Shown one piece after another: positions 6,753-14,614 of a stretch of 15,436 nucleotides of DNA. Source of the stretch: Haemophilus parainfluenzae (GTDB taxonomy: Bacteria > Pseudomonadota > Gammaproteobacteria > Enterobacterales > Pasteurellaceae); the NCBI GenBank assembly GCA_018381425.1, contig JAGZRY010000018.1:1-15436 (forward strand). Direction: 5' to 3'. Below the pieces are notes generated by a model, which was not told the DNA's origin, did no database searches, and saw only the letters and a list, made by a program, of their open reading frames with translations. The number at the start of each line of letters is the position of its first letter. Position 1 is the stretch's first letter. The translations under genes and the position numbers were made by a program.

Positions 6753-8915
6753 TTAATAGTCAGTTAAAACATAGCCATATGCACGAGTACGTCCATCAGG
6801 ATCTTTTTGTAAATAGACCCCTTGGATTTCAGGTGCGAAGCCAGGTAATGTGTTGATACCCTCTTCTAATGCAAGGAAGTATTTTTGTGCAGTTGGACTC
6901 CATCTTTCTCCTGGAACCACACATAACACACCTGGAGGATAAGGTAATGCACCTTCCGCAGCTACGCGACCAACAATGTCAGTTAATGCAACAAGTTCAA
7001 CTTTGTTACGAACGAATTCAATATTCGCATCGTGTGGATTTAATACATATTCCGGTAATGTTGCTTTGCGGAATAGGTCTTTTTGAAGTTGTTTTACATT
7101 GCGGCTTACATAAAGGTCATGCATTTCTTGGCATAATTGACGGATTGTGTAACCTTTGTAGCGGTCTTCGTTGTTTTTGTACACTGTTGGCAATACATCT
7201 TTTAATAAAGAGTTTTGTTTAATGTGTTTTTCGAACAAGGCAATTTGAGCTACCAATGTTTGCATTTTGGTGAGAGTTTCTGCCGGAGTGAGCAAGAATA
7301 AGATGGAGTTCAAGTCACATTTTTCCGGAATAATACCGTTTTCACGTAAGTAGTTTGCAAGAATGGTCGCTGGAATACCGAAGTCTTCATATTCACCATT
7401 TTCTAAGCTGATACCGGGAGTGGTAAGCAAGAATTTACATGGGTCAACGAAGTATTGTTCATCCGCATAGCCTTCAAATTTATGCCATGTATCAGTTGGG
7501 TGGAATTTGAAGAATTCGAGGTTGGTTGCGATTTCTTCTGTGTCATAATCTTGCCATTTTTTACCTTTTACTGTGGTAGGGATGAATGGACGGATTAAGT
7601 CACAATGATTCAACACTAACTTACGTGCTTCGATACCCACTTTCACACATTCATGCCATAAGCGAAGACCGGCTTCACTACCCTGGATTTTCGCGTTCAC
7701 ATCTAATGTTGCAAACAATGGATAGAACGGACTGGTTGAAGCATGTAACATGAAGGCGTTATTGAAACGTTTATGGTTTACATAACGATCTTGGCCTTTG
7801 ATATGTTTATCTTTTTTATGGATTTGTGAAGCTTGTGAGAAACCAGCTTGTTGTTTGTGAACAGATTGTGTCACTAAAATACCAGGGTCATTTTCATTTA
7901 ATTCAAGCAATAATGGAGAGCAATCTTTCATCATTGGAATGAATTGTTCATAACCTACCCATGCAGAGTCGAATAAGATGTAATCACAAAGGTGACCGAT
8001 TTTATCCACAACTTGGCGAGCGTTATAAATCGTACCGTCATAAGTACCTAATTGGATAACTGCTAAACGGAATGGACGTTTTTGATTTAATTTTTCAGGT
8101 GCCACTTCTTTGATTAATGATTTTAAGTAATCTTCTTCAAAACAGTGACTATCAATACCACCGATGAAACCAAATGGGTTACGTGCAGTTTCCAAGTAAA
8201 TTGGCGTTGCACCTGCTTGAATTAACGCACCGTGGTGGTTTGATTTGTGGTTGTTACGGTCAAATAACACTAAATCGCCTAGAGAAAGCACTGCGTTTAA
8301 TGCTACTTTATTTGCAGATGAAGTACCGTTTAATACAAAGTAAGTTTTATCCGCATTAAATACTTGAGCGGCATATTTTTGTGCATCACAAGCTGCACCT
8401 TCATGAATTAACAAGTCACCTAATTTCACGTCAGCATTACAAATATCTGAACGGAAAATGTTTTCACCGTAGAAGTCATAAAGGAAACGACCTGCTGGAT
8501 GTTTACGGTAGTATTGACCACCTTGATGTCCCGGACAGTCAAAAGCAATATTACCCATTTCCACATATTCACTTAACATTTTGAAAAATGGCGGTAACAT
8601 TTTTTCTTCATAAAGTTTTGCTGCAGTTTCGATTTGGCGGCTATAAAGTTTGATGTCATAACCGTTTAAATCTTGGATATGGTAAATAGAATCATAGAAT
8701 TTTGGATCCACTTGTTGTTCTTCTGTTTGAACAACGAATACTGGAACGCCGAATTTTGTTGCTTGAATTCGACCGAGGTATTCTCCTACATCACCTGAAC
8801 TTAACACGATAGCCGCAACATCTGTAAAGTCTGTTTTGGCAATCTCAACCAATTCTCTATTTGTAGAGAAATATTGTTCAACTTTTGGGCTATATGCAAT
8901 TTTTAAGTTTGGCAT
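6753..8915 (-). CDS. speF: Inducible ornithine decarboxylase SpeF
   Basis: A 720-residue PLP enzyme of fold-type I (Orn/Lys/Arg decarboxylase group III), similar to E. coli SpeF (732 aa). It decarboxylates ornithine to putrescine and CO2 in the cytoplasm. The N-terminal response-regulator-like wing occupies about 1-110. The PLP domain shows GTSSANKVAL (197-206), DRNNHKSNHHG (219-229), the PLP-phosphate/ring contact region LFDSAWVGYE (314-323), and the Schiff-base lysine K354 in QSVHKQQAGFSQ. The C-terminal domain ends in GYVLTDY. The start at 8915 follows AAAGGAG. The type induced by ornithine and acid is implied by coupling to potE and by the SpeFL leader upstream. Confidence 0.97.
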   Translation of the reverse strand: MPNLKIAYSPKVEQYFSTNRELVEIAKTDFTDVAAIVLSSGDVGEYLGRIQATKFGVPVFVVQTEEQQVDPKFYDSIYHIQDLNGYDIKLYSRQIETAAKLYEEKMLPPFFKMLSEYVEMGNIAFDCPGHQGGQYYRKHPAGRFLYDFYGENIFRSDICNADVKLGDLLIHEGAACDAQKYAAQVFNADKTYFVLNGTSSANKVALNAVLSLGDLVLFDRNNHKSNHHGALIQAGATPIYLETARNPFGFIGGIDSHCFEEDYLKSLIKEVAPEKLNQKRPFRLAVIQLGTYDGTIYNARQVVDKIGHLCDYILFDSAWVGYEQFIPMMKDCSPLLLELNENDPGILVTQSVHKQQAGFSQASQIHKKDKHIKGQDRYVNHKRFNNAFMLHASTSPFYPLFATLDVNAKIQGSEAGLRLWHECVKVGIEARKLVLNHCDLIRPFIPTTVKGKKWQDYDTEEIATNLEFFKFHPTDTWHKFEGYADEQYFVDPCKFLLTTPGISLENGEYEDFGIPATILANYLRENGIIPEKCDLNSILFLLTPAETLTKMQTLVAQIALFEKHIKQNSLLKDVLPTVYKNNEDRYKGYTIRQLCQEMHDLYVSRNVKQLQKDLFRKATLPEYVLNPHDANIEFVRNKVELVALTDIVGRVAAEGALPYPPGVLCVVPGERWSPTAQKYFLALEEGINTLPGFAPEIQGVYLQKDPDGRTRAYGYVLTDY

Positions 8916-9165
8916 AATGAACTCCTTTATTTATTTTTGACGTAAAGTTACCCTGCATTATTAATTTTAATAACGCAATAGATTTATTTAGAATAAAATA
9001 ATCCGCTCTAGATTTTTATTATAAAAACTAAAGTAAGAATATATTTATTTTAAATTAAATAAGATCAAGTTAATTTCTAAAGATACTTCTTACCTGTTCT
9101 AGGTAATGCAAAAATATTCAGAAATTAATCTGCGAAGACTCTCTAAACAGAGAGGACAACTCTGT
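8916..9165 (-). promoter_or_regulatory. Structured leader RNA between speFL and speF
   Basis: About 250 bases of AT-rich untranslated RNA precede speF. TTAATTTCT (9070-9078) and AGAAATTAA (9120-9128) can pair and enclose a smaller hairpin, TTACCT (9090-9095) with AGGTAA (9101-9106). A further AT-only stem lies at 8958-8973. No good intrinsic terminator (GC-rich stem plus U-run) is visible, so control by Rho or RNA processing, as reported for the enterobacterial speF leader, is the more likely mode (inference). Confidence 0.55.
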
Positions 9166-9173
9166 TTAGAGAG
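9139..9173 (-). promoter_or_regulatory. 14-bp hairpin overlapping the speFL stop codon
   Basis: In the minus-strand mRNA, CTCTCTAAACAGAG (9173-9160), a seven-base loop, and CTCTGTTTAGAGAG (9152-9139) form a perfect stem. The speFL TAA (9168-9166) lies in the 5' arm, so a ribosome terminating or stalled there would prevent the stem from forming. No U-run follows, so it is not a standard terminator. Confidence 0.8.
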
Positions 9174-9273
9174 CCGTGTTGGATGGTTTATTTTGAGAAG
9201 CAAATACTGAGTATGAAAAGCAAGAGCGATACGATGGCATCATAATATGGCGTGTACGACGGATATGCGCCAT
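9166..9273 (-). CDS. speFL: SpeFL-like ornithine-sensing leader peptide
   Basis: A 35-residue leader ORF upstream of speF. It begins MAHIRRTRHIMM, against E. coli SpeFL (34 aa) with HIRRTTHIM, the sensor segment that captures ornithine in the ribosome exit tunnel. The rest, PSYRSCFSYSVFASQ, aligns without gaps to the arrest segment (HRNSFDFHFF region), keeping an arginine and aromatic residues at matching positions (R16, F19, Y21, F24). It then runs eight residues past the E. coli end (NKPSNTAL). Ornithine-dependent stalling would raise speF-potE expression. Start choice: ATG 9273 gives the family length and has AAGG ten bases upstream. An in-frame ATG at 9360, with AGAGG upstream, would add 29 basic residues (64 aa in total). 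The motif and position make the homology strong; the arrest point is unknown. Confidence 0.85.
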   Translation of the reverse strand: MAHIRRTRHIMMPSYRSCFSYSVFASQNKPSNTAL

Positions 9274-9404
9274 CAAAGAACGACCTTTTATCGGATTAAA
9301 CCGTAAAAGTCTCAATACTTTCGTATGGACGTATCTGTGTATATATGTACGAAATAGCATAGAAAAAGTCCCTCTTTTTATCTAAGCTAACTTTTGTTAG
9401 GTAT

Positions 9405-9433
9405 ATTCTCTTCGCGTACAAAGATTATGTCAA
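9405..9433 (-). promoter_or_regulatory. Predicted promoter of speFL-speF-potE
   Basis: On the minus strand a perfect -35 TTGACA (9433-9428) is followed after 17 bases by GAGAAT (9410-9405; four of six). The start would be near 9398, about 38 bases before ATG 9360 and 125 before ATG 9273. A small hairpin, CTAAC-aaaa-GTTAG (9400-9387), would form at the 5' end of the transcript. Confidence 0.6.
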
Positions 9434-9450
9434 TAATATTTTTTAAAAAA

Positions 9451-9466
9451 TGTGATCATTATCAAA
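9451..9466. promoter_or_regulatory. Combined CRP/FNR-like site upstream of speFL
   Basis: TGTGAtcattaTCAAA matches the CRP consensus TGTGA-N6-TCACA at nine of ten positions. The inner 14 bases (9452-9465) match the FNR consensus at nine of ten. The centre lies about 60 bases upstream of the predicted start point, the usual class I activator distance. Confidence 0.55.
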
Positions 9467-9570
9467 AAATAAATTTAAATTTCATATAAAATAAAACCAC
9501 AAAAAGTACGGAAATAAATTATTCTTAAAATTAGATGATGAATAAAGTTATCAATTTAACGAGAGCTTTC

Positions 9571-10575
9571 CTAAGCTAAACTTGCCACCATTACCGCCTT
9601 AATCGTATGCATACGGTTCTCCGCTTGTTCAAATGCAATGTTCATTGGCGATTCAAATACGTCTTCAGTCACTTCAATACCATTAGCTAATTCAGGATAT
9701 TTTTCAGCAATTTGACGACCAACTTTGGTTTCACTGTTATGGAAGGCTGGTAAGCAGTGCATAAATTTCACTTTTGGATTACCAGTGCGTTTCATTAATT
9801 CAGGTGTGACTTGATAAGGAAGCAATAACTTAATCCGTTTTCCCCAAGCATCTAATGGCTCGCCCATCGAAACCCAAACATCGGTATGCACAAAATCAGC
9901 ACCTTTTACCGCTTTATCAATATCTTCAGTTACGGTAAGGCGTGCCCCACTTTCTTTAGCAAAACTTTCACACATCTCAACAAAACTTGCTTCAGGTAAT
10001 AAAGCTTTTGGGCCGCAAATACGCACATCCATCCCCAGTTTTGCTCCAATCAGTAAAAGAGAATTCCCCATGTTATTGCGTGCATCACCAATATACACAT
10101 AACTAATTTGACGAAGTGGCTTGTCACAATGTTCAATCATCGTGAGAACATCCGCGAGCATTTGTGTAGGATGAAACTCATCCGTTAAACCATTAAACAC
10201 AGGGACACCAGCATAATCTGCAAGCTCTTGCACAGTACTTTGTTTAAAGCCCCGATATTCAATCGCATCATACATCCTCCCAAGAACTCGAGCCGTATCC
10301 TTCATGCTTTCTTTATGTCCAATCTGAGATGAATTTGGATCAATGTAAGTCACTCTAGCACCTTGATCATAAGCAGCCACTTCAAAAGCACAACGAGTAC
10401 GAGTTGAGGTTTTTTCAAAAATTAATGCGATATTTTTACCTTGCAGTTTAGGTTGCTCAGTTCCCGCATATTTCGCTCGTTTCAAATCACGCGATAAATC
10501 TAACAAATAATTAATTTCGCGTTCTGAATGATGAACAAGACTCAATAGGTGTCTATTTTTAAGATTAAAAGCCAT
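9571..10575 (-). CDS. argF: Ornithine carbamoyltransferase
   Basis: A 334-residue cytoplasmic OTCase that joins ornithine and carbamoyl phosphate to citrulline, or runs in reverse in the arginine deiminase pathway. Seen: carbamoyl-phosphate loop FEKTSTRTR (53-61), DEFHPTQ (132-138), ornithine-binding DVWVSMGE (232-239), and the active-site HCLPAFHN (273-280). The start at 10575 follows AAGGAGA with a six-base gap; an ATG at 10602 would add nine residues without a good site. The neighbours are the speF operon downstream and divergent cpdB upstream. No carbamate kinase or arginine deiminase gene lies next to it, so a biosynthetic role (argF) is as likely as a catabolic one (arcB). No clear terminator separates it from speFL, so some read-through is possible. 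Confidence 0.93.
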   Translation of the reverse strand: MAFNLKNRHLLSLVHHSEREINYLLDLSRDLKRAKYAGTEQPKLQGKNIALIFEKTSTRTRCAFEVAAYDQGARVTYIDPNSSQIGHKESMKDTARVLGRMYDAIEYRGFKQSTVQELADYAGVPVFNGLTDEFHPTQMLADVLTMIEHCDKPLRQISYVYIGDARNNMGNSLLLIGAKLGMDVRICGPKALLPEASFVEMCESFAKESGARLTVTEDIDKAVKGADFVHTDVWVSMGEPLDAWGKRIKLLLPYQVTPELMKRTGNPKVKFMHCLPAFHNSETKVGRQIAEKYPELANGIEVTEDVFESPMNIAFEQAENRMHTIKAVMVASLA

Positions 10576-10703
10576 AGCGATCTCCTTATCGGATGCCATC
10601 AATAAATGGTTACCTTACTGTGAATGAAGTGATTTTTAGCGGATTGGATACCCTATTTTTGTCCCAAACGTGAAGTTTTGCAACCAAATTCAATCCCTTA
10701 TTT

Positions 10704-10719
10704 TGTGATGCATATCACA
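10704..10719. promoter_or_regulatory. Consensus CRP site upstream of cpdB
   Basis: TGTGATGCATATCACA has both TGTGA/TCACA half-sites perfect with six-base spacing. It lies about 93 bases before the cpdB start and 128 before the divergent OTCase start. The AT-rich ttatatataa and ctttaaaat stretches (10751-10774) could hold the cpdB -10 at a class I distance. A convincing ArgR box was not found. Confidence 0.8.
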
Positions 10720-10804
10720 CTTCATTTCATAACTTTATATTGCGCTTTCTTTATATATAAAAGAGCTTTAAAATCTTGCCGATTCTTACACAACAGGAGC
10801 TCAT

Positions 10805-12778
10805 ATGATCAACAGAAGAGATTTCATCCAACTTGGCGCAAGCAGCATTTTAGCGTTAAGTGCTAGCCGCTTTGCTTTTGCAAAAAACGACACGCAAGTC
10901 GATTTACGTATTGTGGCAACGACAGATATTCACAGTTTTTTAACTGACTTCGATTACTACAAAGATGCACCTACTGAGAAATTCGGTTTTACCCGTGCAG
11001 CAAGCTTGATTCGTCAAGCTCGTCAAGAGGTGAAAAACAGCGTTTTAGTTGATAACGGTGACTTAATCCAAGGTAACCCAATCGCTGACTATCAAGCTGC
11101 GAAAGGTTACAAAGAAGGCAAATCAAACCCAGCTGTAGATTGCTTAAATGCAATGCACTATGAAGTAGGAACATTAGGTAACCATGAGTTTAACTATGGC
11201 TTAGATTATTTAGCCGATGCAATTAAACAAGCGAAATTCCCTATCATCAATGCTAACGTAGTGAAAGTCGGTACTGAAGAGCCATATTTCACGCCTTATG
11301 TGATTCAAACCAAAGAAGTGGTCGATAGCCAAGGTAAAACGCATAAACTAAACATCGGTTATATCGGTTTTGTGCCACCACAAATTATGGTGTGGGATAA
11401 AGCGAACTTACAAGGCAAAGTAGAAACGCGCGATATCGTGAAAACCGCACAAAAATATGTGCCAGAAATGAAACAAAAAGGCGCAGATATTATTGTGGCA
11501 CTTGCGCACACTGGCCCATCTGACGAACCATATCAAGAAGGTGCAGAAAACTCAGCATTCTACCTTGCTGATGTACCACATATTGATGCGATTGTTTTCG
11601 GTCACTCTCACCGTTTATTCCCGAATAAAGAGTTCGCAAAATCACCAAATGCAGATATTGCTAAAGGTACTGTGAAAGGCGTGCCTGAAAGTATGGCAGG
11701 CTACTGGGCAAACAACATCAGTGTAATCGACTTAACCCTTGCTCAACACAACGGCAAATGGTTAGTGGCTGATGGTAAAGCGGCACTTCGCCCAATTTAC
11801 GATGCTGAAAACAAAAAAGCGACCACAGAAAGTGACGCAGAATTGACCGCACTTTTAAAACCTGTACATGAAGCCACCCGTGAATTCGTGGCACAACCAA
11901 TCGGTAAAGCTACCGATAATATGTACAGCTACTTAGCGTTAGTACAAGATGACCCAACCATTCAAATTGTAAACCAAGCACAAAAAGCCTATGTTGAAAA
12001 AGTGGCACCAAGTGTTGCCGCAATGGCTGGCTTACCAATTTTAAGTGCAGGTGCACCATTTAAAGCGGGCGGACGTAAAAATGACCCTACTGGCTATACA
12101 GAAGTGAACAAAGGTGAATTAACCTTCCGTAACGCAGCAGACTTATACCTCTATCCAAATACCTTAGTTGTTGTCAAAGCAACCGGTGAAGAACTTAAAG
12201 AGTGGTTAGAATGTAGCGCAGGTATGTTCAAACAAATCGACCCTACAAGCGACAAACCACAATCTTTACTTGATTGGGAAGGTTTCCGTACCTATAACTA
12301 CGATGTGATTGACGGCGTAAATTATGAATTCGACCTCACTCAACCAGCACGTTATGACGGCGAATGCAAATTGATTAACCCGAACTCACACCGTGTAGTG
12401 AATTTAACTTACCAAGGTAAACCGGTTGATCCAAAAGAAGAATTCTTAATTGCAACTAATAACTATCGTGCTTACGGTAATAAATTCCCTGGCACTGGCG
12501 ATGCACACATTGTTTACGCTTCTCCTGATGAAAACCGCCAAATCCTTGCGGATTACATCAAAGCAGAAAGTGAAAAACATGGTCATGTAAATCCAAGTGC
12601 GGATAAAAACTGGCGTTTTGCACCGATTAAAGGTAACGATAAATTAGATGTGCGTTTTGAAACCTCGCCAAGCGAACAAGCGGCGAAATTCATTCAAGAC
12701 AATGCGCAATACCCAATGAAGAAAGTCGGCACTGATGAAGTGGGATTTGCGGTATATCAAATCGATTTATCGAAATAA
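10805..12778 (+). CDS. cpdB: 2',3'-cyclic-nucleotide 2'-phosphodiesterase/3'-nucleotidase CpdB
   Basis: A 657-residue periplasmic bifunctional phosphoesterase that opens 2',3'-cyclic nucleotides and dephosphorylates 3'-nucleotides for nucleoside salvage. It aligns along its whole length with E. coli CpdB. The N-terminus [14 protein letters not shown] carries a twin-arginine motif, then a moderately hydrophobic stretch and a probable cleavage site after AFA26. Metallophosphatase ligands appear in TTDIHS (39-44), VDNGD (82-86), GNHEF (125-129) and FGHSHRLF. The C-terminal 5'-nucleotidase domain shows [20 protein letters not shown] and [17 protein letters not shown]. The start at 10805 follows CAGGAG. 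A consensus CRP site upstream suggests control by cAMP. A terminator shared with the convergent transporter genes follows. Confidence 0.96.
   Translation: MINRRDFIQLGASSILALSASRFAFAKNDTQVDLRIVATTDIHSFLTDFDYYKDAPTEKFGFTRAASLIRQARQEVKNSVLVDNGDLIQGNPIADYQAAKGYKEGKSNPAVDCLNAMHYEVGTLGNHEFNYGLDYLADAIKQAKFPIINANVVKVGTEEPYFTPYVIQTKEVVDSQGKTHKLNIGYIGFVPPQIMVWDKANLQGKVETRDIVKTAQKYVPEMKQKGADIIVALAHTGPSDEPYQEGAENSAFYLADVPHIDAIVFGHSHRLFPNKEFAKSPNADIAKGTVKGVPESMAGYWANNISVIDLTLAQHNGKWLVADGKAALRPIYDAENKKATTESDAELTALLKPVHEATREFVAQPIGKATDNMYSYLALVQDDPTIQIVNQAQKAYVEKVAPSVAAMAGLPILSAGAPFKAGGRKNDPTGYTEVNKGELTFRNAADLYLYPNTLVVVKATGEELKEWLECSAGMFKQIDPTSDKPQSLLDWEGFRTYNYDVIDGVNYEFDLTQPARYDGECKLINPNSHRVVNLTYQGKPVDPKEEFLIATNNYRAYGNKFPGTGDAHIVYASPDENRQILADYIKAESEKHGHVNPSADKNWRFAPIKGNDKLDVRFETSPSEQAAKFIQDNAQYPMKKVGTDEVGFAVYQIDLSK
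11846..11854 (-). repeat. DNA uptake signal core inside cpdB
   Basis: Exact ACCGCACTT followed by TTTAAAA. A one-mismatch copy (AAGTGCGGA) also occurs near 12596 in the same gene. Confidence 0.85.
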
Positions 12779-12779
12779 C

Positions 12780-12805
12780 AAAAAAGGGCGTGCCCAGCAC
12801 GCCCT
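12780..12805. terminator. Bidirectional terminator between cpdB and the NSS transporter genes
   Basis: GGGCGTGC (12786-12793), loop cca, GCACGCCC (12797-12804): a perfect GC-rich 8-bp stem. On the minus strand it is followed by six T residues, so it best ends the transporter operon; on the plus strand TACTTATTT follows, weaker but only a few bases after the cpdB stop. Confidence 0.9.
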
Positions 12806-12815
12806 ACTTATTTCA

Positions 12816-12824
12816 AAGTGCGGT
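12816..12824 (+). repeat. DNA uptake signal core
   Basis: Exact AAGTGCGGT followed by CAATTTT, the extended consensus form. It lies between cpdB and the small transporter subunit gene; GGTCA...TGACC (12822-12835) could also form a short stem. Confidence 0.9.
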
Positions 12825-12835
12825 CAATTTTGACC

Positions 12836-12934
12836 TTATTTTTCTTCTTTTGGAAGTCTGATTAAGGAAAAGATCAAGCCGCCCCAAATCACTAGAAGCG
12901 ACACAATCATCATTGTAATTGCAATACTCGTCAT
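12836..12934 (-). CDS. Small subunit of an NSS amino acid transporter (MetS-like)
   Basis: A 32-codon ORF two bases after the transporter stop. It has a clear ribosome binding site (AAGGAG) inside the end of that gene. The product begins MTSIAITMMIVSLLVIWGG, forms one hydrophobic helix (about 3-24) and ends in a charged tail, RLPKEEK. This size, position and shape match the MetS family of small subunits that accompany MetP methionine/alanine importers of the sodium-symporter family. It is translated with the large subunit and probably inserted beside it in the inner membrane. It is followed by an uptake core and the strong terminator at 12780-12805. Sequence identity to known MetS proteins was not tested. 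Confidence 0.85.
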   Translation of the reverse strand: MTSIAITMMIVSLLVIWGGLIFSLIRLPKEEK

Positions 12935-12936
12935 CT

Positions 12937-14451
12937 TTATTCTCCTTTTTCTTCAAGCTTGAAGTTGTCTTCATTTTTCCATTTTAAACGAGAAAGAATG
13001 AATGAAACGACCACTAGCGAAATTGCCATTCCCCAACCAAAGATATTGACAAACCAGCTTGGATAGCCTTCATAACCTTCTGTAAATACTTTCGCACCTT
13101 CACTGAATAACATAAAGGCGAGAATACCGGTGGTGATGACAATGCATAAACGCCATAGGAAACCCACTTTAAATGAAGAACTTTGGTTTAAGTGGTTGCC
13201 TAATAAGCCTAGTTTTTCATTTGCTACAATCACAATTAATGAAACAAATGCCACTGCAACAATACCAAAATAGTTCACAAATTTATCGAATACATCAAGC
13301 ATTGGTAAACCGGTTGTAGTACCAAATAAAATGACTGATACTACCATCATTGGTAAACCAACAACAAAGGTCGCTTTTGCTCGACGTAAACGGAGTTTAT
13401 CTTGAATCGCTGAAATAATTACTTCAATAACAGAGATAAATGAGGTTAATGCCGCAAAAGTTAATGAACCGAAGAATAATACCCCTAACACTTCACCGAA
13501 TGGTGCTTTGTTAATAATAGTTGGGAATGCAAAGAAGGCTAAACCAATACCACCTTTTGCCACTTCGCTCACCTCTACGCCTTGTGCGGTTGCGATGAAA
13601 CCTAATGCCGCAAATACACCGATACCTGCAAGTACTTCAAAACTTGAGTTTGCAAAACCGACAACCAAGCCGCTACCTGTTAAATCAGAATCTTTTTTCA
13701 AGTACGATGCATACGTGATCATAATCCCGAAACAGATGGAAAGAGAGAAGAAGATTTGACCATAAGCTGCAATCCACACGCTTGGGTTAGACAGTTTTGA
13801 CCAATCTGGTGTAAATAACGCATTCAAGCCTTTTTCTGCACCTGGTAAGAATAAAGAATAAACTACCAATGCCACAAACATTACGACTAAAACAGGCATT
13901 AAAATATCTGAAGATTTAGAAATCCCTTTTTGAATACCTAAAGAAAGCACGCCTAACGCCACTAACCATACAGCAATTAATGGACCTGTTACCATGCCGA
14001 CAAACTCAAAACTCACACCATTGCTGATCTCACCCATTTTTAAAAATTCATGTAGGAAGAAATCAATCGGCTGATCACCCCACGCAGAATTAAGTGAGAA
14101 ATAGGTATAGCTTGCCGCCCAACCTAATACCACTGCATAGTAAAGCCCGATAATAACATTGACCATCACCTGCCACCAACCAAACACTTCAAAATGTGGG
14201 TTAAAACGACGGTAAGACAGTGGTGCGCCACCACGATGGCGATGGCCGATTGCGTAATCTAAAAAAAGCAATGGAATACCAGCGGTTAAAAGAGCAATGA
14301 GGTAAGGGATAATAAATGCACCGCCTCCGTTTTCATAAGTGGTGTAAGGGAAACGCCAAATGTTTCCTAAACCAACAGCGGATCCAATCGCTGCCATAAT
14401 AAATGCTTTCCGACCGGAGAAGGTCTCACGCTTTGCGTTTGACTGCGTCAT
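12937..14451 (-). CDS. Sodium-dependent NSS-family amino acid transporter (MetP-like)
   Basis: A 504-residue neurotransmitter:sodium symporter of the LeuT fold with about 12 helices. The first helix carries the family signature [17 protein letters not shown], the unwound sodium/substrate site, followed by [13 protein letters not shown] in helix 2. Other stretches are [22 protein letters not shown] (helix 6 region) and [19 protein letters not shown] (helix 8 region). Start: ATG 14451 follows AAAGGAA at a normal distance and begins [17 protein letters not shown]; an upstream ATG (14484) would add 11 residues and overlap the promoter. The small MetS-like ORF follows directly, which favours methionine/alanine-type cargo, but the substrate is not proven by the sequence. 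Confidence 0.9.
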   Translation of the reverse strand: MTQSNAKRETFSGRKAFIMAAIGSAVGLGNIWRFPYTTYENGGGAFIIPYLIALLTAGIPLLFLDYAIGHRHRGGAPLSYRRFNPHFEVFGWWQVMVNVIIGLYYAVVLGWAASYTYFSLNSAWGDQPIDFFLHEFLKMGEISNGVSFEFVGMVTGPLIAVWLVALGVLSLGIQKGISKSSDILMPVLVVMFVALVVYSLFLPGAEKGLNALFTPDWSKLSNPSVWIAAYGQIFFSLSICFGIMITYASYLKKDSDLTGSGLVVGFANSSFEVLAGIGVFAALGFIATAQGVEVSEVAKGGIGLAFFAFPTIINKAPFGEVLGVLFFGSLTFAALTSFISVIEVIISAIQDKLRLRRAKATFVVGLPMMVVSVILFGTTTGLPMLDVFDKFVNYFGIVAVAFVSLIVIVANEKLGLLGNHLNQSSSFKVGFLWRLCIVITTGILAFMLFSEGAKVFTEGYEGYPSWFVNIFGWGMAISLVVVSFILSRLKWKNEDNFKLEEKGE

Positions 14452-14482
14452 ATTAAGTTCCTTTTGAATGGAGAAAGATTTC

Positions 14483-14510
14483 AATATAATGAATTCTAAA
14501 ACCGAGTCAA
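14483..14510 (-). promoter_or_regulatory. Predicted promoter of the NSS transporter operon
   Basis: Minus strand: TTGACT (14510-14505), 16-base spacer, TATATT (14488-14483), each five of six to consensus. A start near 14476 gives a leader of about 25 bases, which supports ATG 14451 rather than 14484 as the translation start. Confidence 0.65.
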
Positions 14511-14521
14511 GAACTTGGTTT
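14499..14521. promoter_or_regulatory. Inverted repeat over the transporter -35 element
   Basis: AAACCGAGT (14499-14507), five bases, ACTTGGTTT (14513-14521): nine-base arms with one mismatch. It overlaps the -35 of the minus-strand promoter and lies about 95 bases upstream of the plus-strand DUF533 gene, so it could be an operator for either. The regulator is not recognised. Confidence 0.4.
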
Positions 14522-14614
14522 AAAGAGAGGTTAAATTCAGTGAATTTTTTTAAATTTTACTGTCTAAAAGCCGTATTTAACTACTATCAACAAAACAACC
14601 AAAAGGAAACATTT

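Noticed and set aside
6869..7222. 117-codon plus-strand ORF inside speF
   Set aside because: It lies wholly antisense to a well-conserved coding region, has no family features and no convincing ribosome binding site; a shadow frame.
9504..9512. AAGTACGGA downstream of argF as an uptake core
   Set aside because: Two mismatches to the 9-base core; probably a decayed copy or chance.
9564..9577. AGCTT-tcct-AAGCT as a terminator of argF
   Set aside because: Only a 5-bp stem overlapping the stop codon and no T-run; insufficient for a terminator call.
10603..10703. Possible ArgR box upstream of the OTCase gene (TGAAT and ATTCA half-sites)
   Set aside because: The half-sites are isolated and not spaced as a palindromic ARG box; too weak to list.
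14468..14614. 49-codon N-terminal extension of the DUF533 protein
   Set aside because: ATG 14615 has the good ribosome binding site and the family N-terminus; the extension runs through an AT-rich region holding the divergent transporter promoter.
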